In this document: one piece after another, positions 1 to 10,619 of the stretch
Numbering within the stretch: the first letter of the stretch is position 1
Layout: every line of letters begins with the position of its first letter
Assembly (NCBI GenBank): GCA_033557465.1
Contig: CM066033.1
Location: 236,098,109 to 236,162,108 of the forward strand
DNA from: Ichthyophis bannanicus
Lineage: Eukaryota > Chordata > Amphibia > Gymnophiona > Ichthyophiidae
Direction of reading: 5' to 3'
DNA length: 64,000 nt
Notes under the pieces: generated by a model
Seen by the model: only the letters and a program-made list of their open reading frames with translations
Database searches by the model: none
Told to the model about the DNA's origin: nothing
Made by a program: the position numbers and the translations under genes

Positions 1-1014
1 TGGGCCTTGATGCACAGTTCCACCGGGGCCTCAACCTCAAGGACCTCCCTGGATGTTAAGCCAATCCTTGAGCACCACTAGCCTCGAGTCAATCCTCGAC
101 ATCGGTCTTGATCTCTAGACCGATGAATGGCTGCGACTCAGCCCGCAGAGCCTCCGAGGGGCATAGATGATCGGGGTAGGGCTTGACCCTGATGACTCCA
201 CGGACTGTGAGTCAGACTGGGAGACAGAGGGCGAGGAATCACCAGACACCCTTTGCCACCATGATATGTTCTCGGATCGGTCTCCTTCTGAGACCCAATG
301 CCAGTCCCCTCCCGAGGATATGGCCTGCCTAGACTTTGTATGGAACATGTCAAAGGCGTTATCGTTCGACACAGTCAGAGGAGAATCCTCGCACGGAGGA
401 GTTCGAGATCCTTCAGTATGAGATGCCTCTGAAGGAGGCACTTACAGTGCCCATCCCCCCCCCCCCCCCGATCCTGGAACAGCTGCTTCTCCATATATGG
501 GAAATGCTGATATTGATGCCCATTGTGAGCAGATGGCAGGACTTGATGTATCAGGTCCACCAGAGCCTGGGCTTCCAGAAAGCACAACTGCCACTCATTT
601 CCATGGTGGTTGAGTCAGCCATGCTCAAGAGCCAGAAGATGCACCTCTCGGTGCCCCCGGGTAGGGAGGCCCACATCTTGGACGCCCTGGGCAGAAAGTG
701 CTTCTAGGGCTCGATACTCATTGGCCTGATCCAGGCATACTAGTTGTACATGGATATGTACCTAAGGAACTCCTCCAGCAGTTCCTGAGCCTGTCTTCTG
801 CTGTTCAGCTGCTCATGTCATAAATTTGGAGCACTCTGTGACTGCTTTGAGTCGACGGTTAGAGTAGCTGCGGTGAGCATTGGTGCCCGACGCCAGGCTT
901 GGCTACAGTCTTCTGACCTGGAGCCATAGATTCGGACAAATTGGTCAATGTCCCTTGCTAAGGAGAGAACCTCTTTGGCAAACCCATGACGGCTAAGGCT
1001 GCAGAGGTGGAGTC

Positions 1015-1030
1015 AGAGTTCCTGATGAGG
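1015..1030. repeat. Target site duplication, left copy (L1-like insertion)
   Basis: The 16-mer agagttcctgatgagg ends exactly where the inserted element begins and recurs directly after the poly(A) tail. This marks target-primed insertion into the A1 gag region. Confidence 0.93.
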
Positions 1031-1031
1031 G

Positions 1032-1527
1032 GGGAGAAGCGTCGCTGAGAGGGAGCTGCCGTGCTTTCTATCATCTGCATGGTCCAGCGCGGTGAGACCT
1101 GGAGGAGGCTGGTTAGCGATCGGGACAGGCGGGAGGAGGACGTGCCTTGGCCCGGAGGACCCTGCTGTGCCCCATAAAGCACCCCGGTTTCAGTGCAGTA
1201 GTGGGAGAAGCGTCGCTGAGAGGGAGCTGCCGTGCTTTCTATCATCTGCACGGTCCAGCGCGGTGAGACCTGGAGGAGGCTGGTTAGCGATCGGGACAGG
1301 CGGGAGGAGGACGTGCCTTGGCCCGGAGGACCCTGCTGTGCCCCATAAAGCACCCCGGTTTCAGTGCAGTAGTGGGAGAAGCGTCGCTGAGAGGGAGCTG
1401 CCGTGCTTTCTATCATCTGCACGGTCCAGCGCGGTGAGACCTGGAGGAGGCTGGTTAGCGATCGGGACAGGCGGGAGGAGGACGTGCCTTGGCCCGGAGG
1501 ACCCTGCTGTGCCCCATAAAGCACTCC
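1032..1527 (+). repeat. Three tandem 171-bp monomers at the 5' end of the L1-like element
   Basis: Copies start at 1032, 1203 and 1374 with the same opening gggagaagcgtcgctgagag, which gives a period of 171 bp. They are nearly identical; one visible change is tgcatggtcc in copy 1 against tgcacggtcc in copies 2 and 3. The third copy runs into unique leader after cataaagcac. Tandem 5' monomers act as promoters in rodent L1 families, and a promoter role here is inference. Confidence 0.9.
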
Positions 1528-1659
1528 GGAGTTGAAACGCGGCCGCGTGTCGCGGCCTAAAGGGGCGTGGCTCAAGGGGCAGGACACGCCCCTTTGGCGC
1601 CCCTTCGGCGCACGTGAGGTGTCGTGTGGTGAGTCCAATTTGGAGCCGGTAACAGCATA

Positions 1660-2772
1660 ATGGGCAAAAGGAAGGCGAAGTTGGATGAAAAATCGGGGGC
1701 TGGAGCCACAGGAGGAAAAGCGGCGGGCCCTATGGACAAACACGTGACTGTCTTGCTGCCTGGTAATCGATCCCCGGAGGAGGTCTCTTTGAGCCCTGTT
1801 CTCCGGTCTCCTCCTCCCTTTCCTCTTCCTGCTCTTTCATCTACTTTGTCTGGTACCCCCCCTGAGTGGTTTCCCCCTGTTCCTTGTCCTGTAATTCCAT
1901 CTGTAATAGAACCTGGGAATTTAGTTTCCCCTTCGGGGGAGATAACTTTGCATGATATATGGGCTGCTATTCAAAAGATAGATATACGTTTAACTTCAAC
2001 TGTATCCTCTTTATGTAAATTTTCCCAAGATGTAGTGGATAAATTGCAATTTATGGATAATCAATTAGGCTCTGTGGTAAAGCTTGCTGATAGCACTAAC
2101 TCTCAAGTCCAAATCAGTCGTACTTTTGATGTGGCATTTATACGAGATACCTCTGCTATTTCTTTTCGGCTTGAGGCTCTTGAGAATCGTGCTAGAGCAT
2201 GCAATTTACGTTTTCTTAATTTTCCTATGACACACTTAATGTCTTCTGATATATTGTTGGGTAAATACTTTCTGGAGATTCTACACTTGGATGGGGATTT
2301 TCACACGGTTCATACAGTCCATATGCATTATTTGCCTTTGGGCTCTACTTCCACTCCTCGGGCTGCAGGGGTTAAGGCTCCTTCAGTCTCTTCAGTGGAT
2401 CAAAATTTGACAGCTTTCTTGGAAGACTCAATGGACAATATCTCAAAACGTAACACTTTGGTTGTTCAGTTTATTTCTGAATCTGCCAAACTGCGGGTTA
2501 TGAGAGCATACTTTAAGTATCGTGCCATTTTATTTTGTGGTCAGGCCATTCAAGTCTTCCCAGATGTATGTCGTCATACGCAGTTACGGCGCAAGCAGTT
2601 TCTGCTGTTGAAATCGCAGGTGTTGGCATTAGGGGCAACCTTTTTCCTTAAATTCCCTTGCCGCTGTGTTATTACCTTCGGTGGGCGTACCTATGTATAT
2701 AATGATGTTGCTGCTTTGAAATTATTCTTGGATTCAAAAGCAGGGGGAGGTATGAGTGTTGAGGGGGAATGA
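1660..2772 (+). CDS. L1 ORF1-like RNA-binding protein
   Basis: This is an uninterrupted 370-residue ORF. The N-terminus is basic and then proline-rich (about residues 1-95). Next comes a heptad-like stretch (about 100-185: IWAAIQKIDIRL to FRLEALENRARA) expected to form the trimerising coiled coil. An RRM-like region follows, starting NLRFLNFP (about 183), and then a C-terminal domain containing FPDVCRHTQLRRKQF and a conserved FFLKFPCRCVI strand. Together these are typical of the L1 ORF1 protein (transposase_22 family), which coats L1 RNA as a chaperone. Start ATG 1660 follows the leader, and the ORF stops 226 bp before the A tail. An intact frame suggests a fairly recent insertion. No ORF2 accompanies it, so mobilisation would depend on another L1's enzymes. 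Confidence 0.85.
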   Translation: MGKRKAKLDEKSGAGATGGKAAGPMDKHVTVLLPGNRSPEEVSLSPVLRSPPPFPLPALSSTLSGTPPEWFPPVPCPVIPSVIEPGNLVSPSGEITLHDIWAAIQKIDIRLTSTVSSLCKFSQDVVDKLQFMDNQLGSVVKLADSTNSQVQISRTFDVAFIRDTSAISFRLEALENRARACNLRFLNFPMTHLMSSDILLGKYFLEILHLDGDFHTVHTVHMHYLPLGSTSTPRAAGVKAPSVSSVDQNLTAFLEDSMDNISKRNTLVVQFISESAKLRVMRAYFKYRAILFCGQAIQVFPDVCRHTQLRRKQFLLLKSQVLALGATFFLKFPCRCVITFGGRTYVYNDVAALKLFLDSKAGGGMSVEGE

Positions 2773-2976
2773 TTTGTTGTATATTCAGCTCCCTTCTGTG
2801 GGGTGTTTAACCCCTTTTTCTTGTATTTTGATGGGTTTATCTTTCATTATATTGGTACTTTTCCCCTTGATGTGTATCATTTTATGTGAGGAAAAAGTTA
2901 TTTTTCTTGGTTGTAAATTGATATTTCTTGTATAATCACGTTCTAGTGTATTTCTTGTTGCATTTGAAAACTCTTA

Positions 2977-2998
2977 AATAAAAAGTTTAAAAAAAAAA
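2977..2998 (+). terminator. Polyadenylation signal and A tail of the L1-like element
   Basis: AATAAA at 2977-2982 is followed by a run of As up to the right target duplication. This fits a retrotransposed polyadenylated RNA. Confidence 0.8.
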
Positions 2999-3014
2999 AG
3001 AGTTCCTGATGAGG
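2999..3014. repeat. Target site duplication, right copy (L1-like insertion)
   Basis: This is an exact repeat of 1015-1030, directly after the A tail. The A1 gag sequence continues from here. Confidence 0.93.
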
Positions 3015-3249
3015 ACTAGGCTCTCCAAGAAGACCTCTAGCCTTCCCTGACAGAAGGCCCAGAGTAAAAAGCCCCCTTAGTCGAGGAAGAGAAGAGCTTA
3101 TGGAAACTACCCTCAGTATCAGGCCTCCCCAGCAGGGTCAGGGGTACAAAAGCATGGCCCTTGTAAGCAGAAGCCTTCCAAAACCCAGGCACCTGCTCCA
3201 GCACAGCCTGGTGGGAGTTTTTGACTCCTTGGGCATAGCCTTTCCACTC

Positions 3250-5020
3250 CTGCAGCCCACAGGTGGCCAACCATTACTACAGACACCTGGACCTTCCAGG
3301 TGGTCAAGGAGGGCTACCTTCTCCACTTGGAGCAGACTCCCCCCTCCATTCTTCCCAGGAGAGCCCACCAGGACTCTCCTCCATCAGACCTTGCTGCTGC
3401 AGTTGCTCACAGGCCTTCTTGAGGACAAGGCAGTGGAATCTGTACCCCTTGACTCTGGGGCAGAGGGTTCTACTCCTAGGTACTTCCTCCATACCAAAAA
3501 GAACAGGGAGCCTAAGGCTCTTTCTAGACCTCCGGGACTTGAACAGGTTCCTGGTGAGGGAGAAGTGCAAGATGCTCTCCCTTGGGACTGCTGCCATACA
3601 TCCGACAGGGAGACTGGCTATGCTCCTTGGATGTCAAAGAATGCATATACACACATCCTCATCCATCCCAGCCACAGGCTTGTGGTGGGAGACGCCCACT
3701 ACCAATATAGGGTCCCTTTTGGCCTGACATCTGCCCTAAGGGTCTTTACCAAGTGCCTAGCGGTGGTCACAGCCCACCTCCATCTCCAAGAAGCCTTTGT
3801 CTTCCCTTACTTAGATGACTAGCTCATCAGAGGGGGCTCGGCCGCCGAGGTGCAGCATGCCACGGCCCACACCATCAGCGTCCTGCAACATGTGGGGTTC
3901 ATCATAAACCACTCCCAAGTCTCACCTCCTTCCAACCTAGTGTCTGGAGTTCATAGGAGTTCTACTAGATAACTCTCCAGGCCAATGTGTTCCTACCCCA
4001 GGACAGGGCAGACAGATTGAAGGCGCTGGCCATAGACGTACAACACAGACGCAGTGTGTCTGCTCGCCTCCTGCTATGCCTGCTGGACCACATGGCATCC
4101 ATGGTTCATGTCACCCTGGATGCCTGCCTCTACATGAGGGCAGCCCAGTGGTGCCTCTGCTCCTAGTGGACCCAGGCCACCGGACGGCTGCGGGACAGGG
4201 TGATGGTGACCCACCAATTCTGCAGCATCTCCAGGCAGGAATGCCCTTCCAGGTCCCGATCCCTAGAGGGTCTTCACCATAGATGCTTCCCTGTCGGTTT
4301 GGGGTACTCACTGCAAAGATCTCTGTACCCAGGGCAGCTGGTTGCAGTGAGAGCCATCTGCAGATCAATTTGCTGGAGCTTATGGCCATATTCCTGGCTC
4401 TCTGAGCCTCTTGCCTCCGCCTGCAGCACCAGTCAGTGCTGGTCCAGATTGGACAATCAGGTGGCAATGTTCTACATGAACAAATAGGGGGAGCATAGGA
4501 GGCAGTGGCTCTCTTCTCCTTTGTGCTCCATAATGGAATGCTCCTGTGGGTGATGTATTTGCCAGGCTAGCTCAACGCCCTAGCAGACAAGCTGAGCAGG
4601 GCCCTTCAGCTGCACGAGTGGCAGCTGGATCACAGGATGGCCTCTCGACTCTTCAGACTCTGAGTGGGTTTTGCTGATAGACCTCTTTACAAGTCAAACC
4701 AACATTCAGCTTCCCTGCTTCTGCTCCTGCCATCCCGCATCCCTCATGGGTGGCGACAGATGCATTCCTCATCCCGTGGACTGAGGGCCTTCTCTATGCC
4801 TTCCCACCTACACCACTGATTGCCAAGACTCTCTTTTTAGGGCTCAGCATGATGGGGCAGCATTGATAGTGATTACCTTCCAGTGCCCCAGGCAACCATG
4901 GTTCCCACTGCTTCTCCGCTTATCCTCTGTACCCCGGGGTTACTGTCGCAGGAGGAGGGCTCCCTCCTACACCCCAATCTGGGGTCCCTGTCATTTACAG
5001 CTTGGCTGCTGAAAGGGTAG
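3250..5020 (+). pseudogene. DIRS A1 reverse transcriptase/RNase H/methylase-like remnant
   Basis: Fragments in shifting frames parallel the A3 RT: LRDLNRFLVREKCKMLSLG (about 3530-3590), HILIHPSHR (about 3650), FGLTSALRVFTKCLAVV (about 3720) and FVFPYLDD (about 3800), the catalytic YLDD being followed by a TAG. Downstream the RNase H stretch QVAMFYMNK (about 4455-4485) and the methylase-like segment (about 4670-4850) can be recognised. Many stops and frameshifts make it non-functional. It lies between the gag remnant and the YR in the usual DIRS order. Confidence 0.8.
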
Positions 5021-5039
5021 CCTTGGCCTCTTTCAACCT

Positions 5040-6093
5040 TTCAGGGGAGGTGGAGGAGGTGGTCCTGGCCTCCTGCAGGGTCTCCATGAGATGAACCTAT
5101 GCCTTCAAATGGCTCAGATTCTCATCATGGTGTGCAGAACGGCAAGTTAACCTGTTCTTGTGCTCTCTGCAGCTTGTACTGGAATATTTGTTCCACCTGT
5201 CAAAGGCAGGACTGAAGTCCAACTTGTTCAGGGTGCACCTGAGTGCTCTAGCAGCACCCCACCACCTAAATGAGGGCAAGCCCCTCTCTGTCCAACCTCT
5301 TATAACCTCTTATAACCAACTTCCTTCGGAGCCTCCTGTTATCCAAGCCCCCCATCCGCCATCCAGCGGCAGAGTGGGATCTCATTGTGGTGCTATCCAA
5401 GCTTTCAACACAACCTTTTGAGCCCCTGGCTATCTGCCATCTGTGGTACCTCTCATGGAAGGTAGTCTTCCCAGTGGCACTCAGTCCACTTGCAAGGTCA
5501 GCGAGCTTCAGGTGCGGTATATCAAATCTAAATAAACATAAACATAAACATAGTGGTCGATTCGCCATACACAAGGTTCTATAAAAACAGGGTGGTGCTC
5601 TGCACGTACCTCAAGTTTCTTCCTAAGGTGATGTCCCCCTTCCTCCTCAATCAGGAGGTGGTGCTCCTTACCTTCTTTCACGGCCTCACGCCTGCAGGGT
5701 GTAGACCGTACTGTATATCCTGGACTGTAAAAGGGCTCTGTCCTACCACCAACATACTCAGGGCCCACCGCAAAGCCTCCCATCTTTTTGTCTGACCCCA
5801 GTCGGCTGGGGCAAGCAGTGACCATGCCAACTCTGTCCAGTTGGATGGAGGACTGCATTGCCCTCACCTGTGAGCAGCCTGGGCTCTTGCTGGAGTGCTG
5901 GGTTACGGCACACAGCGTCGGGGCCATGGTGGTATCCATGGCAATTCTGCCTTCTGTCCCTCTGTCGGATATCTGCCGAGCCGCCACCCGGTCTTCAGTC
6001 TATACTTTTGCAGCTCATTACTGGATGAAGAGGGAGTCCCGACGGGACAGCGCCTTTGGCCAGGCCGTATTCAGTCATCTGTTTGGGGTGTAG
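5040..6093 (+). pseudogene. DIRS A1 tyrosine recombinase remnant
   Basis: Pieces match the A3 YR: FHLSKAGLKSNLFRVHLSALAA (about 5190-5255), YTRFYKNRVVL (about 5570-5600) and, at the C-terminus, ICRAATRSSVYTFAAHYW (about 5970-6025), which holds the expected nucleophile tyrosine. A foreign-looking AT-rich stretch (about 5520-5560, aaacataaacataaac) interrupts the catalytic-arginine region. DIRS YRs integrate circular cDNA without an integrase. This copy is broken. Confidence 0.8.
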
Positions 6094-6215
6094 GCAACTC
6101 CTGCCCTTCGACTCTTCTGTGTTCAGGTTACCGGCGTTCTGGTTCTTGCTGGACACTTGGTTTTCTTGAGAGTCTGTGTCCTTAAGACTCACTCACTGCT
6201 GCTCACTGCTCACCC

Positions 6216-6683
6216 ATGGCATTTCTACAGGTTTTTGGTAGCCTGTAGCTAGGGAGTACCATATGTAACTTCCTGCTTGTTCCCGGCAAAAGCGTAGTTA
6301 CTCATCTGTAAGATATATTGTCCAGGGACAGCAGGAATCTGTCCTCACAACTCTCCTTCCTCCCCCTCTGTGGAGTTGCTTCTTTATCATTTTTTGCTGT
6401 TTTTAGCTGTGTCATTTGACTGAGGCAAGATGGTCCCCTTTCTGCCCAAGGGTGCCATGTATGCATGGTGCATCTCCCAAAGGCTGAAAGCTGGGGAGAA
6501 GCTTCCGCACAGGATTCGTTGGCATAGACGTCACCCATATGTGAGGACTGATTCCTGCTGTCCCCTAAGAACACCTGTTACAGATGAGTAGCTATGCTTT
6601 TGCTGGGAACAAGCAGGAAGTCAGTCCTCGCATATGGAACTCCCTAGCTACAGGCTACCGAAAACCTGTAGAAATGCTCAGAT
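6216..6683. repeat. A1 ICR, right ITR and extended fold-back
   Basis: The ICR (about 6250-6350) joins the complement of the element's left end to the complement of its right end. The right ITR follows (to about 6598). Here the inverted match does not stop at the element end: 6591-6683 is the reverse complement of 6216-6302, including ctagctacaggctacc. The result is a palindrome with arms of about 135-150 bp around the right ITR. A2 and A3 do not show the extra arm. Confidence 0.8.
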
Positions 6684-7281
6684 GCAGCTGTAAAGGGTCA
6701 CCAGTATGCTGCTGACAGCATACCAATTGAGGATGGTGGGAGGAGAAGGGTCACTGCCCTTTTGTTGGTACTATGCAATGGCATGTAAAGGGCCTGATTT
6801 TTAAATTAAGCTTTCTTTTCCTATAGAAAATGGGAAAATAGTAAATTGGGCACTAAAAAGGCAGCTGCGCTACAGGGACACTTTGACCTTGGTCTGAGCA
6901 GCCGGTTCCTAAACTTTTAAGCTGGCTCTTGGATTCCAAGAAAGGTTACCAAGGCCTGTCTTAGAAGATGAGCAGAAATAGTTTCAGTAGCATGATGGAT
7001 GTTAGCAAATCTGGGCCTGTCTTCTGGCATCTTCTAGTATGTGCTTCAGGAAGCGTGATCGTCATGACTAATGCTTTATCCATATTCAGAAACAAAATGT
7101 GAAGGCTACTCATCCAGTTGAAAGGCTAACAACTAAATGAATTTTTATTTTGAGGTAGAAGCCCAGAGACTCGCTGTCTGCCCTTCAAAAACTCTGCTGA
7201 TAGCTTCCTGAGTCAAAACGGATGTGATTGGCTGGTGCACAAAGCACTTCAAGATTAATAAGCTTGTAGAACAGCAGCATA
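6684..7281. other. Intronic spacer, nothing recognised
   Basis: No coding region or repeat was recognised between A1 and the Tc1-like element. It is AT-moderate and presumed intron sequence. Confidence 0.5.
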
Positions 7282-7283
7282 TA

Positions 7284-8676
7284 CAGTAGTGGCCAAACAA
7301 TTAAGGCAGGTATATTTTTCTTCAATTTAGTGTTAAAAAAATGTACTATGGAGATGTCACACGTGCTTACTTATTTAATCAGCATGGTGATTAGTTACAC
7401 CATGCGCCTGGCGTTCATTTTAGTTTACTTACACTCTGTAGTAGGTTTCTTGGATGAAGTTTTGAATTTTTACAACTAGGAAAAGATTGAAAGTTACATG
7501 TAAAATATACAATCAAGATGGGTAGAAAGTGTGATATTAATGACTTTGTAAAGGGACAAGTTGTCACACTCCATGCTGAAGGATATTCGCAATGTGCTAT
7601 TGCAAAACATTTGCATATATCAAAGTGTGCAGTTCAGAATGTTCTGAAATCAGGTGGCCGTACAAGTCATTCGAAATGTGGGTGCAGACAGATAACTACT
7701 GGACGAGATGACCAATTCCTCAAAAGCATTATTACATCTAGTCCCCACATACTTCATCTCAACTTGTGGCTCAGTTAGCTAATGATCAAGGAATAAAGAT
7801 AAGTGCTAGATCTGTCCGGCTTGTGGATGAATTCACTCGTGGCCAGAAGACCTGCCAAGAAAGCCTATGACGACCAGGAAACAAATTGCTGCCCGCATAC
7901 AGTTTTGTAGCAAGATGAAAGACAAATCTGCTGAATGGTGGGAGAGGGTAATGTTCACATATGAAAGTACATTTCAACAAGTACGTGGGAGTGGTTACAA
8001 CTACGTCCGTTGACCAGCAGGCGAGAGACTAAATCCGAAGTACACGATCAAGACTGTTAACACCCACCATCAGTCATGGTATGGGGTGGTATCTCGGCGA
8101 ATGGACGATGTGGCCTACACATTTTTGAGAGAGGTGAACGAGTAAATACTGCAAAATACATATCTGTGCTGAATAGTAAAGTTAAAATACACATGAATGT
8201 TTCTGGCACAACTATATTTCAGCAGGACTCGGCACCATGCCACACTGCAAAAACAGTCAAAAAATGGTTCGTGGACAGCAAGATCGAACTGCTACCAAGT
8301 TGGCCATCAAACTCTCCGGATCTCAATGCAATTGAAAACTGTTGGAATCTTATGAAGAAAAAGGTGGCAGCACACCGTCCAAATTCAGAAGCAGATTTAA
8401 AGGACATACTTAAGCATATATGGGTCAACAAAATCACTCCGGCATACTGTGAAACGCTAGTTAACAGTATGCCTACAAGAATCCAGGCTGTGCTGAAAAG
8501 TCATGGACACCCTATCAAATATTGACACACATATTGTTTCCTGAATAAAACTTTGAAAATGCCATGTATATCTTTTGGTTCTTAAAGCTTTTGACCATGA
8601 AAGTGACAATAACATGTACTTTTCTAAAAAGAATTCTGATATTTTGGACTCTGCCGTAATATTTTGGCCACTACTG
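7284..8676 (+). mobile_element. Tc1/mariner transposon, DD35E type, inactivated
   Basis: The 1393-bp unit starts CAGTAGTGGCCAAA and ends with its complement TTTGGCCACTACTG. TA dinucleotides flank both ends (7282-7283, 8677-8678), the expected TA target duplication. The terminal inverted repeats continue imperfectly for about 26 bp (…ggcag / ctgcc…). It contains a broken transposase gene. Tc1/mariner elements move by cut-and-paste. Confidence 0.93.
7518..8525 (+). pseudogene. Tc1-like transposase, frameshifted, DD35E
   Basis: The N-terminal part (7518-7778) has paired-type helix-turn-helix features: the GYSQCAIAKHLHISKCAVQNVLK stretch, then a basic segment. The frame breaks at about 7750 and again near 7860, and resumes as an open frame from 8076 (VWGGIS) to 8525. 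Catalytic motifs are QQDSAPCHTA with its D near 8228 and SPDLNAIE, with 35 codons between D and E by direct count. The expected first aspartate (FSDES in relatives) reads FTYES near 7958-7972, so a key residue is lost in addition to the frameshifts. DD35E spacing is reported for the Traveler group of Tc1/mariner. I cannot test membership here. Confidence 0.88.
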
Positions 8677-8678
8677 TA

Positions 8679-10212
8679 TATTCTGTTTAAAATATTATAG
8701 ATGAAGTATGTAGAACTTTTTTTAAAATTGTGTGCAGAATTCCCACATCATAAAGCCCCATACCTGCAACTCCTCTCCATGTGTATCTTGCTCCCTAGGC
8801 TCAATGTGCACTAGCTTGCTCTATCTCTTGGACTTGAGCTTGAACCCCCTCCCCAGGATCATTCTGTGTGTCTCTTTCTAGGCTCAACATTCCCTGCCCC
8901 TCCCCTGACTTTGTCGGGGTTTTGTTTGTTCGTTTTTTTTTTTAATACCTCTCCCCAGCTCTTTCTGCTCTTTCCCCTTCCCCCTCCAAAATATAAGGCA
9001 TACTCTCCACCTCAGGAGCACATGCGCCAGCATGCTCGCTCTTTCTATCCAAACCCTGTACCTGTTGCAGCCATCTCCTTTACAGTTCAGAGCTTGTGCT
9101 AAAGTTGCAACTCTGTTTCCAAGAGGGTTGGTGGTGTTGCAACCCTCAATCTTGCAGCCCACACTGCTGCTTCCTCCTTCCCTTTGTGCAGGTGTTGCGC
9201 TGCTGCAGGCAGACAAAAGGCTGAAGCAGCAACAGCTCCTGGTAGTTCAGGTTGACACACTGCAGCATTTTGCTGTCTTCCATGCCTGAGTTTCCAGCCG
9301 CGTTGAAGTTGTCCTGAATTTATTCATTCCCATTTATGATGATCCCAGCCACCTCTCTGTCTCTAGTTCAGCAGTTGTAGTGGCACTCTCTGTGACAGCT
9401 CATAAACCTTTGCTGCTTCCTGATTCCTGAGCATGTGTACCCTGAATCCCAGGTGTTGCTGTTGGGTTATTGCTTACTCCCCTTTCCTCCTATGAGGCTG
9501 CAAAGATGTTTTCTGAATGCCTTTAACATCTGCTAGCACCTTGAGTACAAATCGGATCTAGGAATGGAAGCAGGGCTTCCTGTATGTCCATTATACTAGC
9601 CCTCAAGAAAGCTTTTGCATTGAAATCCTATGATTGCCAGATCAGTTTAGCAAATACCTTCTGCTTTTCTTTGTGAACATATGTAGAAAGATTCATGCAT
9701 AAAACTGCAATTTAGTGAACTAAAAACCATTATTTTTGTGACTTCATGCAGTGTATAATAAAATCAACATGCCATAATCGTTTTCTTTTTACATTGTGTT
9801 CATATTCCTGAACATCTTTCTGATTGTATTTTATTTTTAAAAAAGTACATTGACTGAATTTTATGCAGCCTTTCTAGGACACCACCTGAAAGTCCATGCT
9901 TGCTTGTTTGGTTGAAAGATGTGAAAGCATTCTCTTTGCTCTCAGAAGTCACTGTTAAGGCCGTGGCTAGACATAGTGGTCCTTTGAAACAGCCCAGTGC
10001 TCAGGGACATTATTCAATGGAGTTATTTTACCTCTCGGAAAATAATTAGCACCTCTAATTTAGTATAGTTGAAAATATAACACAAATTTAAATAGTTAAT
10101 CAAATTCTCCTTCCTTCCTCTCCTTGACCCCGCCCCTGCAAAAGGGTTTTGTTATTTTTTTATGTGGAAGTGATTCATGTGCATATATTTCTGGTCTTGC
10201 CCTTCTCTATAT
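8679..10212. other. Intronic spacer, nothing recognised
   Basis: No conserved coding motif, inverted repeat or TE protein was recognised. It contains pyrimidine-rich stretches (8820-9010) and AT-rich sequence near 9740-9850. Short ORFs here look like chance openings. Confidence 0.5.
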
Positions 10213-10619
10213 GCACTTTCCAGGGCCAGTCCAGACAAGTGGGTTATGCTCACCAACCATCAGGTAAAGACTGAGAAACACAGGCTCTCAGCTCAGTACA
10301 AATAGCCTGTGCCCGCTGACTTCAGCTGGTATTTCTCAGTCTCCAGCAGGTGGTGAGCATAGCCTGTGCTAGGACAAGCAGTGCCTTGGCTTTGGGTTTT
10401 CTAGGTCCAAGGTGCAGAACCTGGAGGCTCCGGGTCCCTCCCCCAGTAGTCCCCTCTGACTAGCTTCCTCCTTTCTCCATCCCCAACTTTTGGGAGAAGG
10501 CCGGGGGTAGACGCTCCTTCTGCCTTTTTAATTCATTGCTAAAGTGTAAAACAAGGCAGGGGCGGCAGCAGATTGTGAGATGGCATGGACTGATGCTGGA
10601 AGCCGGTGAACTCTGGTCA

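Larger units (their letters stand above)
1031..2998 (+). mobile_element. ORF1-only L1-like retrotransposon (HAL1-like)
   Basis: A unit of about 1.97 kb is flanked by a perfect 16-bp target duplication. It holds three 171-bp tandem monomers, a GC-rich leader, one ORF resembling the L1 ORF1 protein (1660-2772), a short 3' UTR with AATAAA, and an A tail. No ORF2 (endonuclease/RT) is present between the ORF1 stop and the tail. Mammalian HAL1 elements have the same layout, so this is either a non-autonomous half-L1 family or a single copy with an internal deletion that lost ORF2. The full monomers at its 5' end suggest that it is not 5' truncated. Confidence 0.85.
400..3250 (+). pseudogene. DIRS lineage-A gag remnant, interrupted by an L1-like insertion
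   Basis: Translated pieces at about 420-705 and 720-1010 and again after 3015 align with the A3 gag: a P-rich segment, then YQVHQSLGFQKAQLP, VVESAM and PPGREAHILDALGRKCF. A3 has YRVPPSPGFQKTQLP and PPGRECKTLDSFGRKIF at the same places. Stops (for example the TAG after GRKCF) and frameshifts break it. DIRS gag is presumed to form the nucleoprotein particle. The reading resumes after the inserted element at 3015, which confirms that the insertion came later. Confidence 0.7.
1..6598 (+). mobile_element. DIRS-type YR retrotransposon A1, decayed, 5' end outside window
   Basis: The order gag remnant, RT/RNase H, methylase-like segment, tyrosine recombinase, ICR and right ITR is that of a DIRS element. 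Protein fragments match the nearly intact element A3 (37386-42992) throughout, for example the gag motif around PPGRE and the RT motif FPYLDD. Every module carries several stops and frameshifts, so this is an old copy. It is split by an L1-like insertion at 1031-2998. The left ITR lies before base 1. The right end is placed at about 6598 by comparison with the ends of A2 and A3. Family assignment rests on the module order, the inverted repeats and the ICR. Confidence 0.85.

Noticed and set aside
1092..1535. 147-codon plus-strand repetitive ORF
   Set aside because: It reads the same tandem monomers and has no domain content.
958..1743. 261-codon ORF on the minus strand with three internal repeats
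   Set aside because: It is the antisense shadow of the 171-bp monomers; the period is a multiple of three, so the frame stays open without coding meaning.
5520..5560. aaacataaacataaac stretch as a microsatellite-mediated regulatory site
   Set aside because: Only about three repeats inside a decayed YR; best taken as a small insertion or decay.
8866..9289. Overlapping short ORFs on both strands
   Set aside because: Low-complexity pyrimidine-rich sequence with no conserved motif and no flanking splice pattern I could defend.
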